NCBI GenBank assembly: GCA_902729315.2
Contig: LR746274.1
Coordinates: 3,437,037-3,501,036, forward strand
Length of the DNA stretch: 64,000 nucleotides
From: Spirodela intermedia
Taxonomy: Eukaryota > Streptophyta > Magnoliopsida > Alismatales > Araceae
Direction of reading: 5' to 3'
A program made the translations under genes and the position numbers. Below, in pieces: positions 50,017 to 62,200 of this stretch. The notes below the pieces were generated by a model, which worked only from the letters and a program-made list of their open reading frames with translations, was not told where the DNA came from and ran no database searches. Numbering within the stretch: position 1 is the stretch's first letter; each line of letters starts with the position of its first letter.

Positions 50017-50778
50017 ATGGCAGCCGCCGCCGCCATGCCCGCCGCCCGCCCGCTCCTCCGCCACCACCACCGCCCCTCAGCGGCCGCCTCCCTTCCTCCG
50101 CCTCCCCCCCTCGGCGCTCGGGGCCACAGCGGGCGAAGCAGCGGCTACATGCCCCGCGCCGCCATCGTCCTCCTCCCCCCGATGGCCTCCGGCACCCTCT
50201 CCCCGGTACTGGCCCCACGGCGGCGCCGCCGGGGACCCGTTTCCTTCCGATGCTCCTCCGGTGAGCAAAACACAAAAACCCTCCGCCTCCTCCGCTAGCT
50301 CTTCCTTCCTTCGCTCTGACCTGCAGAAAGAGCCCTTCTACCCGCAGCGCTGACGCCGGAGCTGCGGTCGACGCTGGACAAGGTGGTCTCTTCCAACAAG
50401 GTGGTGCTGTTCATGAAGGGCACCAAGGACTTCCCGCAGTGCGGCTTCTCCAACACGGTGGTGCAGATCCTCAAGCTACTCAACGTGCCCTTCGAGACCC
50501 TCAACATCCTCGAGAACGAGTTCCTCCGGCAGGCCCTCAAGGAATACTCCAACTGGCCCACCTTCCCCCAGCTCTACATCGACGGCGAGTTCTTCGGCGG
50601 CTGCGACATCACCGTCGGTCGGCCCCGCTCTCCTCTTTCCTCTTCTTCTCTTTTCCTTCCTCTAGTGATCAATCCATCCTCTCTCCTTCTCTGAGCCCTC
50701 AATCTCCTTTCCTCTGCGACAGAAGCGTACAAGAGCGGGGAGTTGCAGGAGCTGCTGGAGAAGACGATGTGCTCCTAG
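50017..50778 (+). CDS. GRXS14: Monothiol glutaredoxin, CGFS type, chloroplastic (GRXS14-like)
   Basis: Plastid monothiol glutaredoxin that binds and transfers [2Fe-2S] clusters in iron-sulfur assembly. Exons are 50017-50260, 50348-50617 and 50723-50778; 189 aa. The ~80-residue N-terminus is rich in Ala, Arg, Pro and His, typical of a transit peptide. The mature domain has VVLFMKGTKDFPQCGFS (active-site CGFS with Cys113), then NTVVQILKLLNVPFETLNIL, SNWPTFPQLYIDGEFFGG, CDITVEAYKSGELQELLEK and the final MCS. The dipeptides WP and GG and the terminal MCS are family marks. A second acceptor at 50326 would start exon 2 at 50327 and add seven residues (ERALLPA) in frame. The exon 2 donor (g/gtcggc) is weak but forced by frame. 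Confidence 0.92.
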
Positions 50779-51311
50779 TCTCCGGCAAGGTGGGTGTCTC
50801 CTGCTGGTCAGTCTCCTTCGTTGTTATCTATATTTCCAAGGTTGGAAGCGAAATTGGAAGATGATTAAGTCGCTCCACTCCCCCATCGTGGATCATATTG
50901 CCATCAGCTCTCTCATCAAGGAAATAACCACAGAACATCCCCTGGATTCATGAGATTATAGCAGTAAATCTTTCTCAATTCTCGTCCGAAGAGCATCCGC
51001 TCTTCACCCTAGCTAAACGAAAGAGGCACGGCCTGTGCCTGCCGGCATAATTCCATCAATCCGAAGAAATGCCCAAGAAACAATTTGGGTAAAGTAAACA
51101 TCGACCGAATTCGCCTCACGATCAAAAAAATGAGATCAAAACCAGTGGAGAGAAGATCCCCTCCGTGGTGTATAACAGAAGGAAGATGCTACACAGAAGC
51201 CCCGACAGCAAGAATGGGGCAGCTCTCAGCTCCTTCCATCGCTCCGCGGCCAGCCATCAGCGAGCCTCAGGACCCCGAACCAGTGGGGCCCTGCCATCGC
51301 CTCATCTAAAG
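50779..51311. other. Convergent spacer between GRX and TIM44
   Basis: 533 bp between the ends of two converging genes, presumably overlapping 3' UTR sequence. The open frame at 51085-51309 has no recognisable product and is antisense to the TIM44 3' flank. Confidence 0.45.
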
Positions 51312-54300
51312 CTAGATTAGAGCTTGAACGTTGAGCTGCTGCATTTCGCGTAGCCTCCAGGCGGCGTGGATTGCTTCTTCTCCCAGCTCCTCTGCATCCG
51401 TTAGTTGCATGGCCCATGCATAGTACACAGTCTGGATGCTGTCCTGGATGAGATTTTCAGCAAGACAAGGAGAATAAACCTTGGGAATCAGTGGGCTTGG
51501 CATATTTCAGACAACCAGATGAAGGATAGGCTACAACCAACCACCCTCATCTGACACGAGAAGCCGGGTAACAAAGGGTAAAGAAGACTGGGCTTAGGAC
51601 AGCCAGAGTCCGCCAAGAATGGTAAAGCCTAAAGTTTGAATATTTTAAAGGATGGTCATTTTTTTCTTCACCTTTCCTCCTGCAGTGATGGAACCCTCCC
51701 TGTCACGAACACAGTAAATCTGCTGTGTCTGGAACTGAAAGTATTTTTTACATGCCAAAAGTCAAATGGTTGGATTCTGCATAAGTTGAAAGGGAAATTT
51801 GATGATGTAACAACTAAGTGTCAAATGAAAAAGGATCCTCACAGCAACAATAATGATGGGAGTAGATCCCATCATTTTCGTTTCCCTGACGTCAACATCT
51901 GATATATGTAGAATCTGCAGAGTCAAATGAAAATGTTAATCTGCTCTTACTTTGCAGCAAATAATGATACAAAGAATAGTAGTAATACTGTTGAATGGAT
52001 AATTAGTGCTCATATTGTATAAATCATCGATTCTTTATCCTCACGTTGAATAATAGAATACAGGGTAGCACACACTGATGATGACTCTTCGGGTGTGATG
52101 ATCTTTCAGTCAAGAGATTAGATGATCATGCTTTATGATGTGTACTCATGGGCTTTTAAACTTTTTTTTTTATCAATGATGATCGGATATCATGATCAGG
52201 CATAACCAACTTTTACAACGATTCAGACTGTAAGAACAGAGCCACGATTTTATATCACGATTGTGATCATCAGCCATGGCGATGATGATAGCATCGCAAG
52301 TATGGATTAAAAGAATCATGCAATGCTTTTACAACCCAAAATTACAATGAAAAATCGCGTCGTAAAATTTCCATAAACAATGATAATGACATTTTTTCGA
52401 TAAATACCCACAAAACCGGAAGACATCACCCATTGATTTAATTGACAGGGGAGGAAAAGTTACATCAGCGATCAGAAACTTGCTAGATTTGAATGATAAT
52501 ATTTTCCAAATCCCATTGTTCTTCTGTGTGTGACTTACCTTGCTATCGAAAAACATTCCCTGACTCTCATAAGCTGTGCGCTCTCCTTTACACCTCTCGA
52601 TCACTTCTTTGCAACAACTGTTTTTTAATTTTTCCACATCACCCTGCAGCATTGAAATATATGCTTATTAGTTGAGGGAGCTCAGTCATTGAGGAGAACA
52701 GAAGTGTAGAGAATAAAACAGGTTACAGAGAAAGAAAAAAAAAAGAAAACATTATTCCTTTCCATGGAGTCGGAGAAAATGATCGCAAAAGGATGCCCGC
52801 TGTCCTATGCAAGAGTAAGAAAAATCTGGGGAAGTGGGCCTTGACTCACTAACTTCCCTTGATAGACGAACCATCAACTTTTTTTTTCTTGGAAAAGAAA
52901 GTGAAGCCCATGAAAGATGGATAAGCTTTCGAGAGAGTGGAAACTTAAAGGCATTATGCTGGCAAATCGATTCTACACGCGTTACAAGGAGAGGAAGGAA
53001 ACCGTATTCCATGTACTAAAAAACTGGAGGCACCAAATAAATTATCTGCATTTATTGGGTTGACTGAGAAATCGTACCGTCAGATAAGCAGTCAGGGTAG
53101 GTCTGATCATTTCCTGAACCTCAGCAACAAATTCTGGCAAAGAAAAATACCTGGCACATCCAAAATCCATAAAGAAAAGAAGAAAATAACATAGCTTTGA
53201 GGTTCCAAAGAGCCGATATTTACAAGAGCTCCGGCAGTTCAACCGAAATAATTGCATCAACTACTGGAAAAGAAAAAGAGCGAGGAAATGGAAGACAAAC
53301 TTACGGGTCTCGGCGGCGTATCTCCTTAAATGATAGGGCAGTGGAAGTTTCTCCAAAAACGGTATCATTCAGACTGTAAGACAGACAAACCGTATCAATA
53401 TCTGGAAATAAAAACTGAACAACTTATTTTTTAGATAATAGATTCAAACAAGTATTCACCGACGATTAAAAAGCAGAAACAATAAATGAGCAGCCAAATA
53501 ATTACTGAAGAAGGAAAATAAACAGAGGAACAGGAGAAGGTCCTTTTTCAAAAAAGAATGAAATGGAAAGCTTGACAGATTAGCAAGACCTCCCCCTTGA
53601 TCATTATATAAGCGGATACATTGCTATCCTATAAAATCTTATTACATTGGTGAGTAAAAAAAAGAGGCAATGTAATCAATAAGCAGCCAGGTTGATGCTA
53701 GGAATAGATAGGAACAGGAGAAGTCTGTTGAGGAGGATTCGGGGATGCAAAACTTAATACGAATCAAAAAATTACATCCATGAAAGACAACGTGAAAGTC
53801 AGATTTCAGGAATCTACAACTTCTAAAACAAAATATCCAGGTTAAACATGCAGAGTATATAGACTAAGACGAATAGTGAAAATAACCATACTCTTGAATT
53901 TTGTGGACAACAGGATTATCGCTGGTCTCCCATCGTTCTCGTACATCTTCAGCAAGCTATTACATGTAACAGAGTCGTAATAACATGTTATTAGGGAAAA
54001 GGCATATCAATGGCACCACAAATTTGTCATTGTTAAAAGAAAAGTAAGGGGCTTCACCTCCTGTCCCTTTGCAACGACAGGCTCACTCAACCCACTGACA
54101 CGCTTAAAAATAGGATGGCCTCTCATCTATATGACAAAGGAAATAACCATCGTTTCAGCGAATTACAGGAGTAGGTGCCAAATGAATGATAAATTCAGAA
54201 GCAATTCGATAATCTACCTTATCTTTCAAAGCTTCCCATTTCTTCCCCAACCTTGACTGCTTTGAAGGCACGATCACAATATCCTTCCTGGTACTTCTCC

Positions 54301-57300
54301 CCTCATTTGATGTTGAGTTATGTGAACCTTGCATGCGTCTTCTCCTAGCTGGACTACTAGTCAGTTCATCCTTCACTACATTATATCCCTTCTTTGCTAG
54401 ATCAATTACTTTAGCCTCCTTCAGTTTTTGAAAGGCAGAAGAAAGCTTCGGTGAAGCAGAAGAAACAGCACACTTCAACCGGCCAAACAAAGAACCCAGA
54501 GAATCCTGTCTTTCTCCAGCAGTACCCTGAGAATCTTCTGTTGCTCCATCAGTGCCCTGATAATCCTTTTTTTCTCCAGTAGTACCCTGAGAATCCTGTG
54601 TGCCTCTACCCGTATGACTTTCTTCATCTGAAACGTCTTTGAATCTTGCTGAAGAGCTAGTTGATCCAGAGGAATCTTTCTTCCCCAATCCTAGGGTCTC
54701 TTTCACCTAAAAGGTATCATTTTTTGATTTAAAAAATTAGTATCCCAGTCAAATAGAATAAAAATCGTCACCTCGCATGAAATTGATTCAACATACTTCC
54801 TCCGTAGCAGCAGAAATCTTTTCCTTTGCATTAGCTGAAACCTGAAAACAAAGCATAAATAGTTTTTACTCCAACTAGCCAAGGTTTAATCCTTCAGAGA
54901 TGGCATTGGTATCCTCAACTTGCAAAGATTTATATCAACACGACCTAGATAATGTCTTAATTGTCAAAAAAATGTAAGCATCCGCTGTCAATAGAAAATG
55001 TAATTCTTCATTAAAAGATGAGGTCGCTTACCACCAATGCTTCCAAAATAAGATCTTTTGTATGATTACCTATCCGTGCCTAGGAAATATCAATTGTACT
55101 ACCAGGTTAGTAGGCCGCATGTATCATACCTTAGAAATCTTTTTAACTACATCCGACCACAGCCTTACATCATCAGTTATTGGTTTCTGATACCAGTCCC
55201 CTAACACAACTCCAATGCCCCAAAAAATACACTGTATTGCTTATAAGCTCTGGCGCAATGTCTAAAGCATCCTAAAATAGATAAATGACAGAATGGCAGA
55301 CTAGACACCACAACCTTGTATAGAGGAAGCCTCCCTACAAATAAAATTAAAATTCCTTTAAAACCAGTTTTTCTAATGCCAAATTTCTGCACAATGTCCA
55401 CCCAGTTCTAAAAAATAAGACTCTTGTTATAAGTGGCATCCTTACGAAACTGCAATATCATCATCTACAAAGGCATCTACACTTCGGTCTACGCTCTTAA
55501 AAACCATAACAAAAAAATAAAAAAATAAATTAATAGCAGACCATAGTAAAATATCATGAAACTATATCATCTCTTTCGAATAGTTGTAGAAAGTAACTGT
55601 AGTCAGATCGATATGTACAGAAATATTTCATCGTACCCAAGAAGTCACACTACTGACTAAAATATGAATGGACCATTCGTAGAGGAAGTGTGGTCATTGC
55701 AGTGTTTTGGGAGGAATGTAAAAGAGAGAAAATGGATGCCCTTTACTTGGTTATTCTTTGACGGATGATGAAGGAATTCTGACAGGAGCAGCATTTTTTA
55801 GGTAAAAAAAAGAAGAAGGAAACAATGAGCGTAAGAAGCAATGAATCCGTATTTATGGGTCAGAATAGCATCAAACAATTGAAATCACCATTAATTGGCC
55901 AAAATTCAGGAATGTTCTCTTCCTCACATTGGATCCGCAGAAAGAGTTCTTTACTAGATATGTTATCATGGGGTCCCAAATTGTACAAAAGGATCGCCTT
56001 AATAGAAACACTCCCCCCCTTCTCTGATTATCAGTAACCAAGAATATCCATCTGTCGATCTTCCTTCCCGTTTTAGCGATAATAACAACTAAAACATTAC
56101 TAACCCTTTTTGCACATGAATAGTTTAGATTGGCTTTGAGATCCACCAAATGATTTCCGACCATCCCTATTTTCAGATCATGGCACACAATATCTCCTCA
56201 TCTATGGTGACCAGGGCTTCCACCATGAAGGTTATGGAATACTTCTGGATAGACTGAATTGATCAAGAAAATACCTGAACAGGAAGGCACTGAGTCAAAG
56301 GATATTAAATAGAATGGGTTGTTTGCTTCAATTAATGTGAAATCCAGCAAATTCTTGGAGAATAGTCAGCTTTTATCAGCCACGTAATTGGAGCGCCCTC
56401 CCGTAATCATTGTCTGGAGGACTACCTCGGTACAGAACGAGAGCAGCGAGACAGATACACAGGTTAAAGAGAATAAAACTACTTAAGGTCAAAAAATAGG
56501 AATATAAGCGTTATCTCCAAGAATGAGAGAAGGATGACACAGTCAATGCAGGGTACCACGAAACATGAATGAGTCCAGCTTTTTATTATTATTATTTGTT
56601 TAAACATACAACAACATCCGAGCATCAAAAACCATAATTGATGCACCAATAAAAGGCATTGGCGTTCAGTGTCAATAAACTTTAAAGAACTCAGACACAT
56701 TTCTTGCAATAATTAATAGGCAGCACCATCATCTACACAGATAACCTATAAGCCAAGAAGATGCATAAGGGGAAGAAAAAAATGTACTGCCAAACTGCAT
56801 TAACACCAATTAGAGATTGCCCATTTGTAGTTGAGTCCTCAGTCTGACCTTCTTTGTCGTAGCTTCAGCCTCAGCCCATATCCCATCGACTTGCTTGTAC
56901 AGCTTCTCAGTTGTCTCTTTTGTTCTGCATTCGCCAGTTCATCATCCCTTCTAAATCAGGGTCCCCTCTAGAGCTTCTGTCTTGACATACAAAGTATGCC
57001 TCAACCTATGACTAGAAACTTAAGGGATGGTAGACTCAACAGTGCCGCTGTGCTATAAACTTACCTGACTTTTAGGTCTTCTTTGATCCCCCCCACCTTC
57101 TCGTTGAACTCCTTGAGAGACTGCCGCAGTTCCTCATTGCTGCGACCAAGCAAAAAGGAATAAGCTTGAATGCACCATGAATGCGGAGGCTTGCATTCAG
57201 TTGCTTACTTAGCAAAAAGGGCCACTCATTGAAGAAAATTTTAACACTAAAAAAGAAAAAAAGAATGGAAAAAACCTAAATCAAGCATCAGGTTACCTTT

Positions 57301-58181
57301 TAACTTCTCCTTTCAGTTGCTTTGAGAACTCATTGAAGATGCTGAATGGACGGAGAGCCAAAGACTCGTTAGCTGTGCCCAAGAAAGTAGGCCTGGTTAC
57401 AGCAGCCTGAAACAGGTAAAATCGCCCAAGGTGAAGAAATAGACAACCACAAACTAACGCCATCAACATCACGTCCCCACCCCCCCTCCCCAAACAAAAA
57501 AAAAAAACTTACTAAAATGATGCAGAGAATGAATTGAATACAGACCACAGAAATAGAAACCAAAAAAAAAGAAAAGAAATCAATGATGGTGAATTGCCCA
57601 TCTCGATTATAGAACGGGAAGAAAGGATATGCTGTAATATGATGATAAGAGTCATCTATTTTTATTTTTAAAAACTCTGGCTGCATGGTTTCATGGCTCA
57701 ACATTGATTGAGAAGTGACGCCTCCCACAGAAACTAAGAGGAACGCACATTACAGGTGTTTTTTGGAACGATACTTTTCGGTGTAATCATTAACATTTCT
57801 TATTTGTATCTAAAACATCCTAAAGAATTCACCCACAAGCCGAAGGCTCACAAGTTTCATCCGAAGAAACTGGTAACAAAAGGAGCACATCACGCAAACC
57901 GCCATAAGCTCTCAGCAACGCCGGCAGAGAATCAATGGACAAACCTAGAAACAATAAGCTGAGGATCGGAGTTTGTCCGTGGCCCTCGCACTGAACAAGG
58001 AGAAATGACGCATTTCGAAATCCAAAGAACTAATACAGACGAGAATCCATGAAAGCCGCCGTATCTTTCAGTCTCTAACATGCACCTTGGGGAAGGGAGA
58101 GGGGAGCACCTGCCGGTAATGGTGAATCAAGTGGAGTCGCTTGGCCAAGAGAACGTCCCGGACCAGCCTTCTGCTTCCCAT
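51312..58181 (-). CDS. TIM44: Mitochondrial import motor subunit TIM44
   Basis: Peripheral inner-membrane protein that anchors mtHsp70 to the TIM23 channel. Fourteen exons (minus): 58181-58110, 57406-57297, 57139-57065, 56924-56849, 54841-54797, 54706-54218, 54126-54058, 53956-53892, 53373-53305, 53150-53078, 52643-52539, 51914-51843, 51734-51672, 51443-51312; 1515 nt, 504 aa, phase-consistent. The start [16 protein letters not shown] gives a basic presequence. A charged coiled-coil region follows ([38 protein letters not shown]). Exon 6 holds a Ser/Gly/Asp-rich spacer with repeated DSQGT. The C-terminal Tim44 domain (~350-504) has [72 protein letters not shown] and [13 protein letters not shown]. 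An alternative exon 1 donor adds 24 nt. Confidence 0.93.
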
Positions 58182-59228
58182 CGGAAGAACAAGAATCTAT
58201 GGCACGGCCAGTGAAACCGTACGACACCAGGGTTCCCGTGGACAGACGACAGGAAGAGACCCCTTCGTCGGGAACTGGAAAGTCGACGACGGCGGGAGAG
58301 ATAGAGCGAGAGAGAGAGTGAGAGAGAGAGTTTTGACGAGGGGAGAGAAACAAAAGATCAGTTGGAAAGCCGAGAGAGAGAGAGAGAGAGAGGCGGTTCC
58401 AAGGGTAGACCCTTCTTCCCCTGAAGCCTCTGCCCGGACGGACGGACTCAGGTCGGGGGAAATATTAACACCGAGACGCGAATATATTTACGGAACGTGT
58501 CCTTAGGGCACCATGGTTGCAGGAATTCATCGTGCCGATGGGCGAGGAGCTGCAAAGGTCGGTTCTTTAGGCGACCAGCGACGTCCCCTGCGATCCAATC
58601 TATCTTCCGCATGCAGATCCGGTCAAGCCCTTGCTCGCCCTAATCTCTGGTGACCAAACATTCTCTGTCGGCGTATTATCTTGACTTCAGCTGTCCACAA
58701 AACCAGAAAAATTCCCGGCAAGACCCCTCTCCTAATCGGAGTGAGAGGAAAATTCCCTCTGATTCCCTGAGAATTATCACTCTCTGAGTTACTCATCTCC
58801 AACAGAGATTTATCCGCAACATGTTAAATTAAATTACTCTCGAAGTCCCTCCCTCGCTCCTTCTCGCTCGGCCATTTCCAGAATTAGGCGCCATTTCGGT
58901 GATCTCACACGTCAAACACGACTAATCAATGGCGCCGTACTTCTGGGTTGACTAAGCGAGAGGAGGCGTATTTAGATGCTTTTTTCATAATATTATATCA
59001 GATACAGCAGCGGGCATTTACTTCAACTGAGAAATGTTGAATTATGAAGGAAAAAACGAGATTATTTTGCCTCCTTATGATGGATGATGATCCCCAACCC
59101 GTACCCAAACGGGCCTCCTTCCCTTGCTCTCTCTAGGTTGTTCTCGCTAGCCAAGTCTATAATTTTTGCCCTTTTTTGGGCTTCTCTGGTGGCGCGGGAG
59201 GAGGGGGGTGCGTGCCTCGCCAGACGCC
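58182..59228. promoter_or_regulatory. Divergent spacer between TIM44 and FRIGIDA-like genes
   Basis: About 1 kb between two divergent start codons. (GA)n tracts at 58308-58330 and 58372-58392 read as CT on the TIM44 coding strand and lie in its probable 5' UTR or promoter. Further right the sequence is of mixed composition with no recognised element. Confidence 0.4.
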
Positions 59229-62200
59229 ATGCCGCCCAGGAAGAAGGGAGCGAGCGTGGCCTCTGCGGCGGCCAAGAGGAGGCAGACCTTGTCGGCGAAG
59301 AGGGCCGTGGCCAAGAGGCTTCAAGGATCCCAGGAGACACCGGACGACGAACAAGCAGGGGAGACGTCTGCCGCCGTCCCGGTCGAATGCGGAGATCTCG
59401 CCTCTGAGACGGGGGAGGATGCCACCACTTCGAGAGAAGAGGCCCCTTGGTCGGTGAAGATGGAAGCGGAGGAGGACCTCCACGCTGCTGACGTTTCAGG
59501 GCCCTCGCTGGAAGGTCGGTATAATGAGGCGGCGGCGGCAGAGAACGGTGAAGAGGCTGCGGTGTTGGACGGGGAAGATGGGCTCCCGTCTTCCACCGCT
59601 GCCGCAACTGCCACGCTGCCGCTGGCTCCAAACTCCCTCCTTGCAATTTCCCGCGGTGTGGACGATCTCCGTGGATTATCCACAGCCCTCTCCAGCTTCA
59701 CCAACTGTTGGGACGACCTGTGTAACTACCTCGGCTACATCCAGGCCGCCATGGACGCCCTTGCACGGGGGCTTGATGCGCATTCCGTGCGTCCCGCATC
59801 ATCAGTTGGGGAACTGTATCCGGTAGGGGAAAAGTTCGAAATTGAAACAGAGAAGAAGAAGGGTGAGACCTGGGAAAATACAAACTCAGTAGTGGACCTG
59901 AAGTCTATATGTGAGAGAATGTTGGGAAGGAATCTGAGGCGGTATGTAGTGGCCCACCTGTCGGAGGTAGACCGGCTCCGGGAGGAGGTGCCCAAGGCCC
60001 TTCAGCTTTCCCCCGACCCAGCGAAACTTGTGTTGAGTTGCATGGGCCGGTTTTATCTCCAAGGGAGCAGAGCCTATGGGGATCCCAATTCACCGATGGT
60101 GGGTGTCCGACGGGCATGCATCTTGGTGCTTGAGTTTTTTCTCCTCTCTGGCTGCGCCTGTTCCAACGCCGTTCACCTGTTGTCCTCTTCATCTCGTGCC
60201 TCCATGGCCGACTCTGAGCGTCTCCAGGCTGCGGAAGGAAGCGAGCCGTCCATTTCTGTCAGGGAGGAGGCCAAGGTGGCAGCAATCGCTTGGAAGAACC
60301 GGCTTCTCGCTGAGGGTGGTGTTACTTTGGCAAGTGCGGTCGACGCCCTTGGCCTGGCTCTCTTTGTTGCCTCATTCGGCATCCCATCAGAATTTGACAG
60401 TGAGATCATTTACGATCTATTCCGGATGTGTAACATGAAGAAGAAGGCAGACATTCTCCTCCGGTCAGGAATCGTTGTGGAGAAGTTGCCTGGTATTTTC
60501 TGTTCCTTTTTGATTCATCTTGTGCATATTTCATTAATCTTTAGGTACAAAAAAGCTGAAACATGCAATGATCTGTGGATGCCTTTTAATAATATCTCCG
60601 GCCCTTTATTCGACAGGTGTTTGCTAATGAACTTCATAAGCCGTCCTTTTTTGGTTTACATTTTTGAACTTTTATTTATCCTTTTCTTGTATTGCTCAGA
60701 TTGTATGTCGTCTTTCTGAAGGGATAAGAAGCACCATAGAAAATTGAACCCACCTTTGGTATTTATCATGTTTGTAATGAACAAAGAATTATTATTATAG
60801 TTCAACATATTCCTTTCTACAATCTCTCCTCTAATGCCTCTTCTTCATCAGCTGAGCAGTACTACATTTTATAGCCCATCGTAGGGACTCAGAACAACAA
60901 CTTCATGCATCACGTTGCCGTGAAAAGAGTCTCATGCAATTTTTGGCGCTACCACATACTCAGTCAAACATCTTATCTGATAAAAAGTGTTGCCTTCATG
61001 AGATACACCCCTTCTTCCTCTCCTTTCAAATTGCCCAGATACTCACATCGAGGACAGTCACAAGAAATTTTGAACCCCCTTTCCACGTCCAATGATATGT
61101 CTCCCTTAAACATATGCCACCCGTCATTTTTTTTCATTATACTGGTATAAATAATTTACATTGTATAATTATGTGGCTATGTACATTTTTAACATTGTAG
61201 ATGTGGTTAGGATATGGTATTCAATGCACGGCCTTGATTCTTCGTGCTTGAATCTGCCCAAGTCTGATATTTTGTGCAACTAATGACAACAATATCTGGA
61301 AATAAGGGACTACCAGTGGAAGTGGTTTTCTATTTATCAACTTTCTTGCATCATTTTGGAAGGAGGATCTGCCCTAATTGTTTGGCCAGGTGTCTCCAAG
61401 TGTCTCAATTCTCTTGCTTTTTTGAAACATGGGCTTATGTGCATTGATCAAACATTCATTGAATCAAGGAGAGCTCTCCATGTGCTTTATGGGCACATGG
61501 GACGCACTTTCAAGGGACAACATTCATTCTCTGCACACCCTGAACACATATTCGAAGCTGGTTTTGCTTTTTGATAAGGGTCAAAGAGACATAATTTCGG
61601 GGAAAGATTATGTCTCAATTGTATAATTGGAAGGCTCCAACGAATGAGCTGATTGATTTTCTGCCTCTGCGGTTTCATTATTTTAATCTAGGTGTTCTTT
61701 GTCCTGTGTCATGTTCTGTATACCACGTACTATCTTTCAATCAGCGATGCTAAAAAAACTCAACCTTGAATTACTTTTTTTGTTTCGTTTCAAAAAGCAT
61801 TATTTTACATCTTTCATCTTTTCATATTGGGATATTTCTTTCTGTTTGACATGTAAAACATCAATTTTTTAGTCGTGTTTTCGTTATCGTGCAGTAGTCA
61901 CCGTAGGCAAAAAATAAAATATAGTAGATCAGTTATGCAAATATCAAATTTATGAAGTCTGAATAAATTAAACTTTTAAGAACACATGTGGAGTGCTTTG
62001 CTCTCAGTCTATTTGCCATCTGGTGTCTCGAAGGATTGGAGAAAACCAAGAAATAACAGTGCGTGGTGTCTTTCACAAGCATCGAAATCCTCTGTGAGAT
62101 CAAACAATCCATTGTCTTCAGTCATACTGTACGTACGATAGCTCTGCTGTGGCTGGGTTGTCATAGAGGATGCCTCCTGCTGTTGCTCAGGATTATCTCT

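Noticed and set aside
59166-59228. Start of the FRIGIDA-like frame at 59166
   Set aside because: The codon is TTG; the first ATG in frame is at 59229 and begins a plausible MPPRKKG N-terminus.
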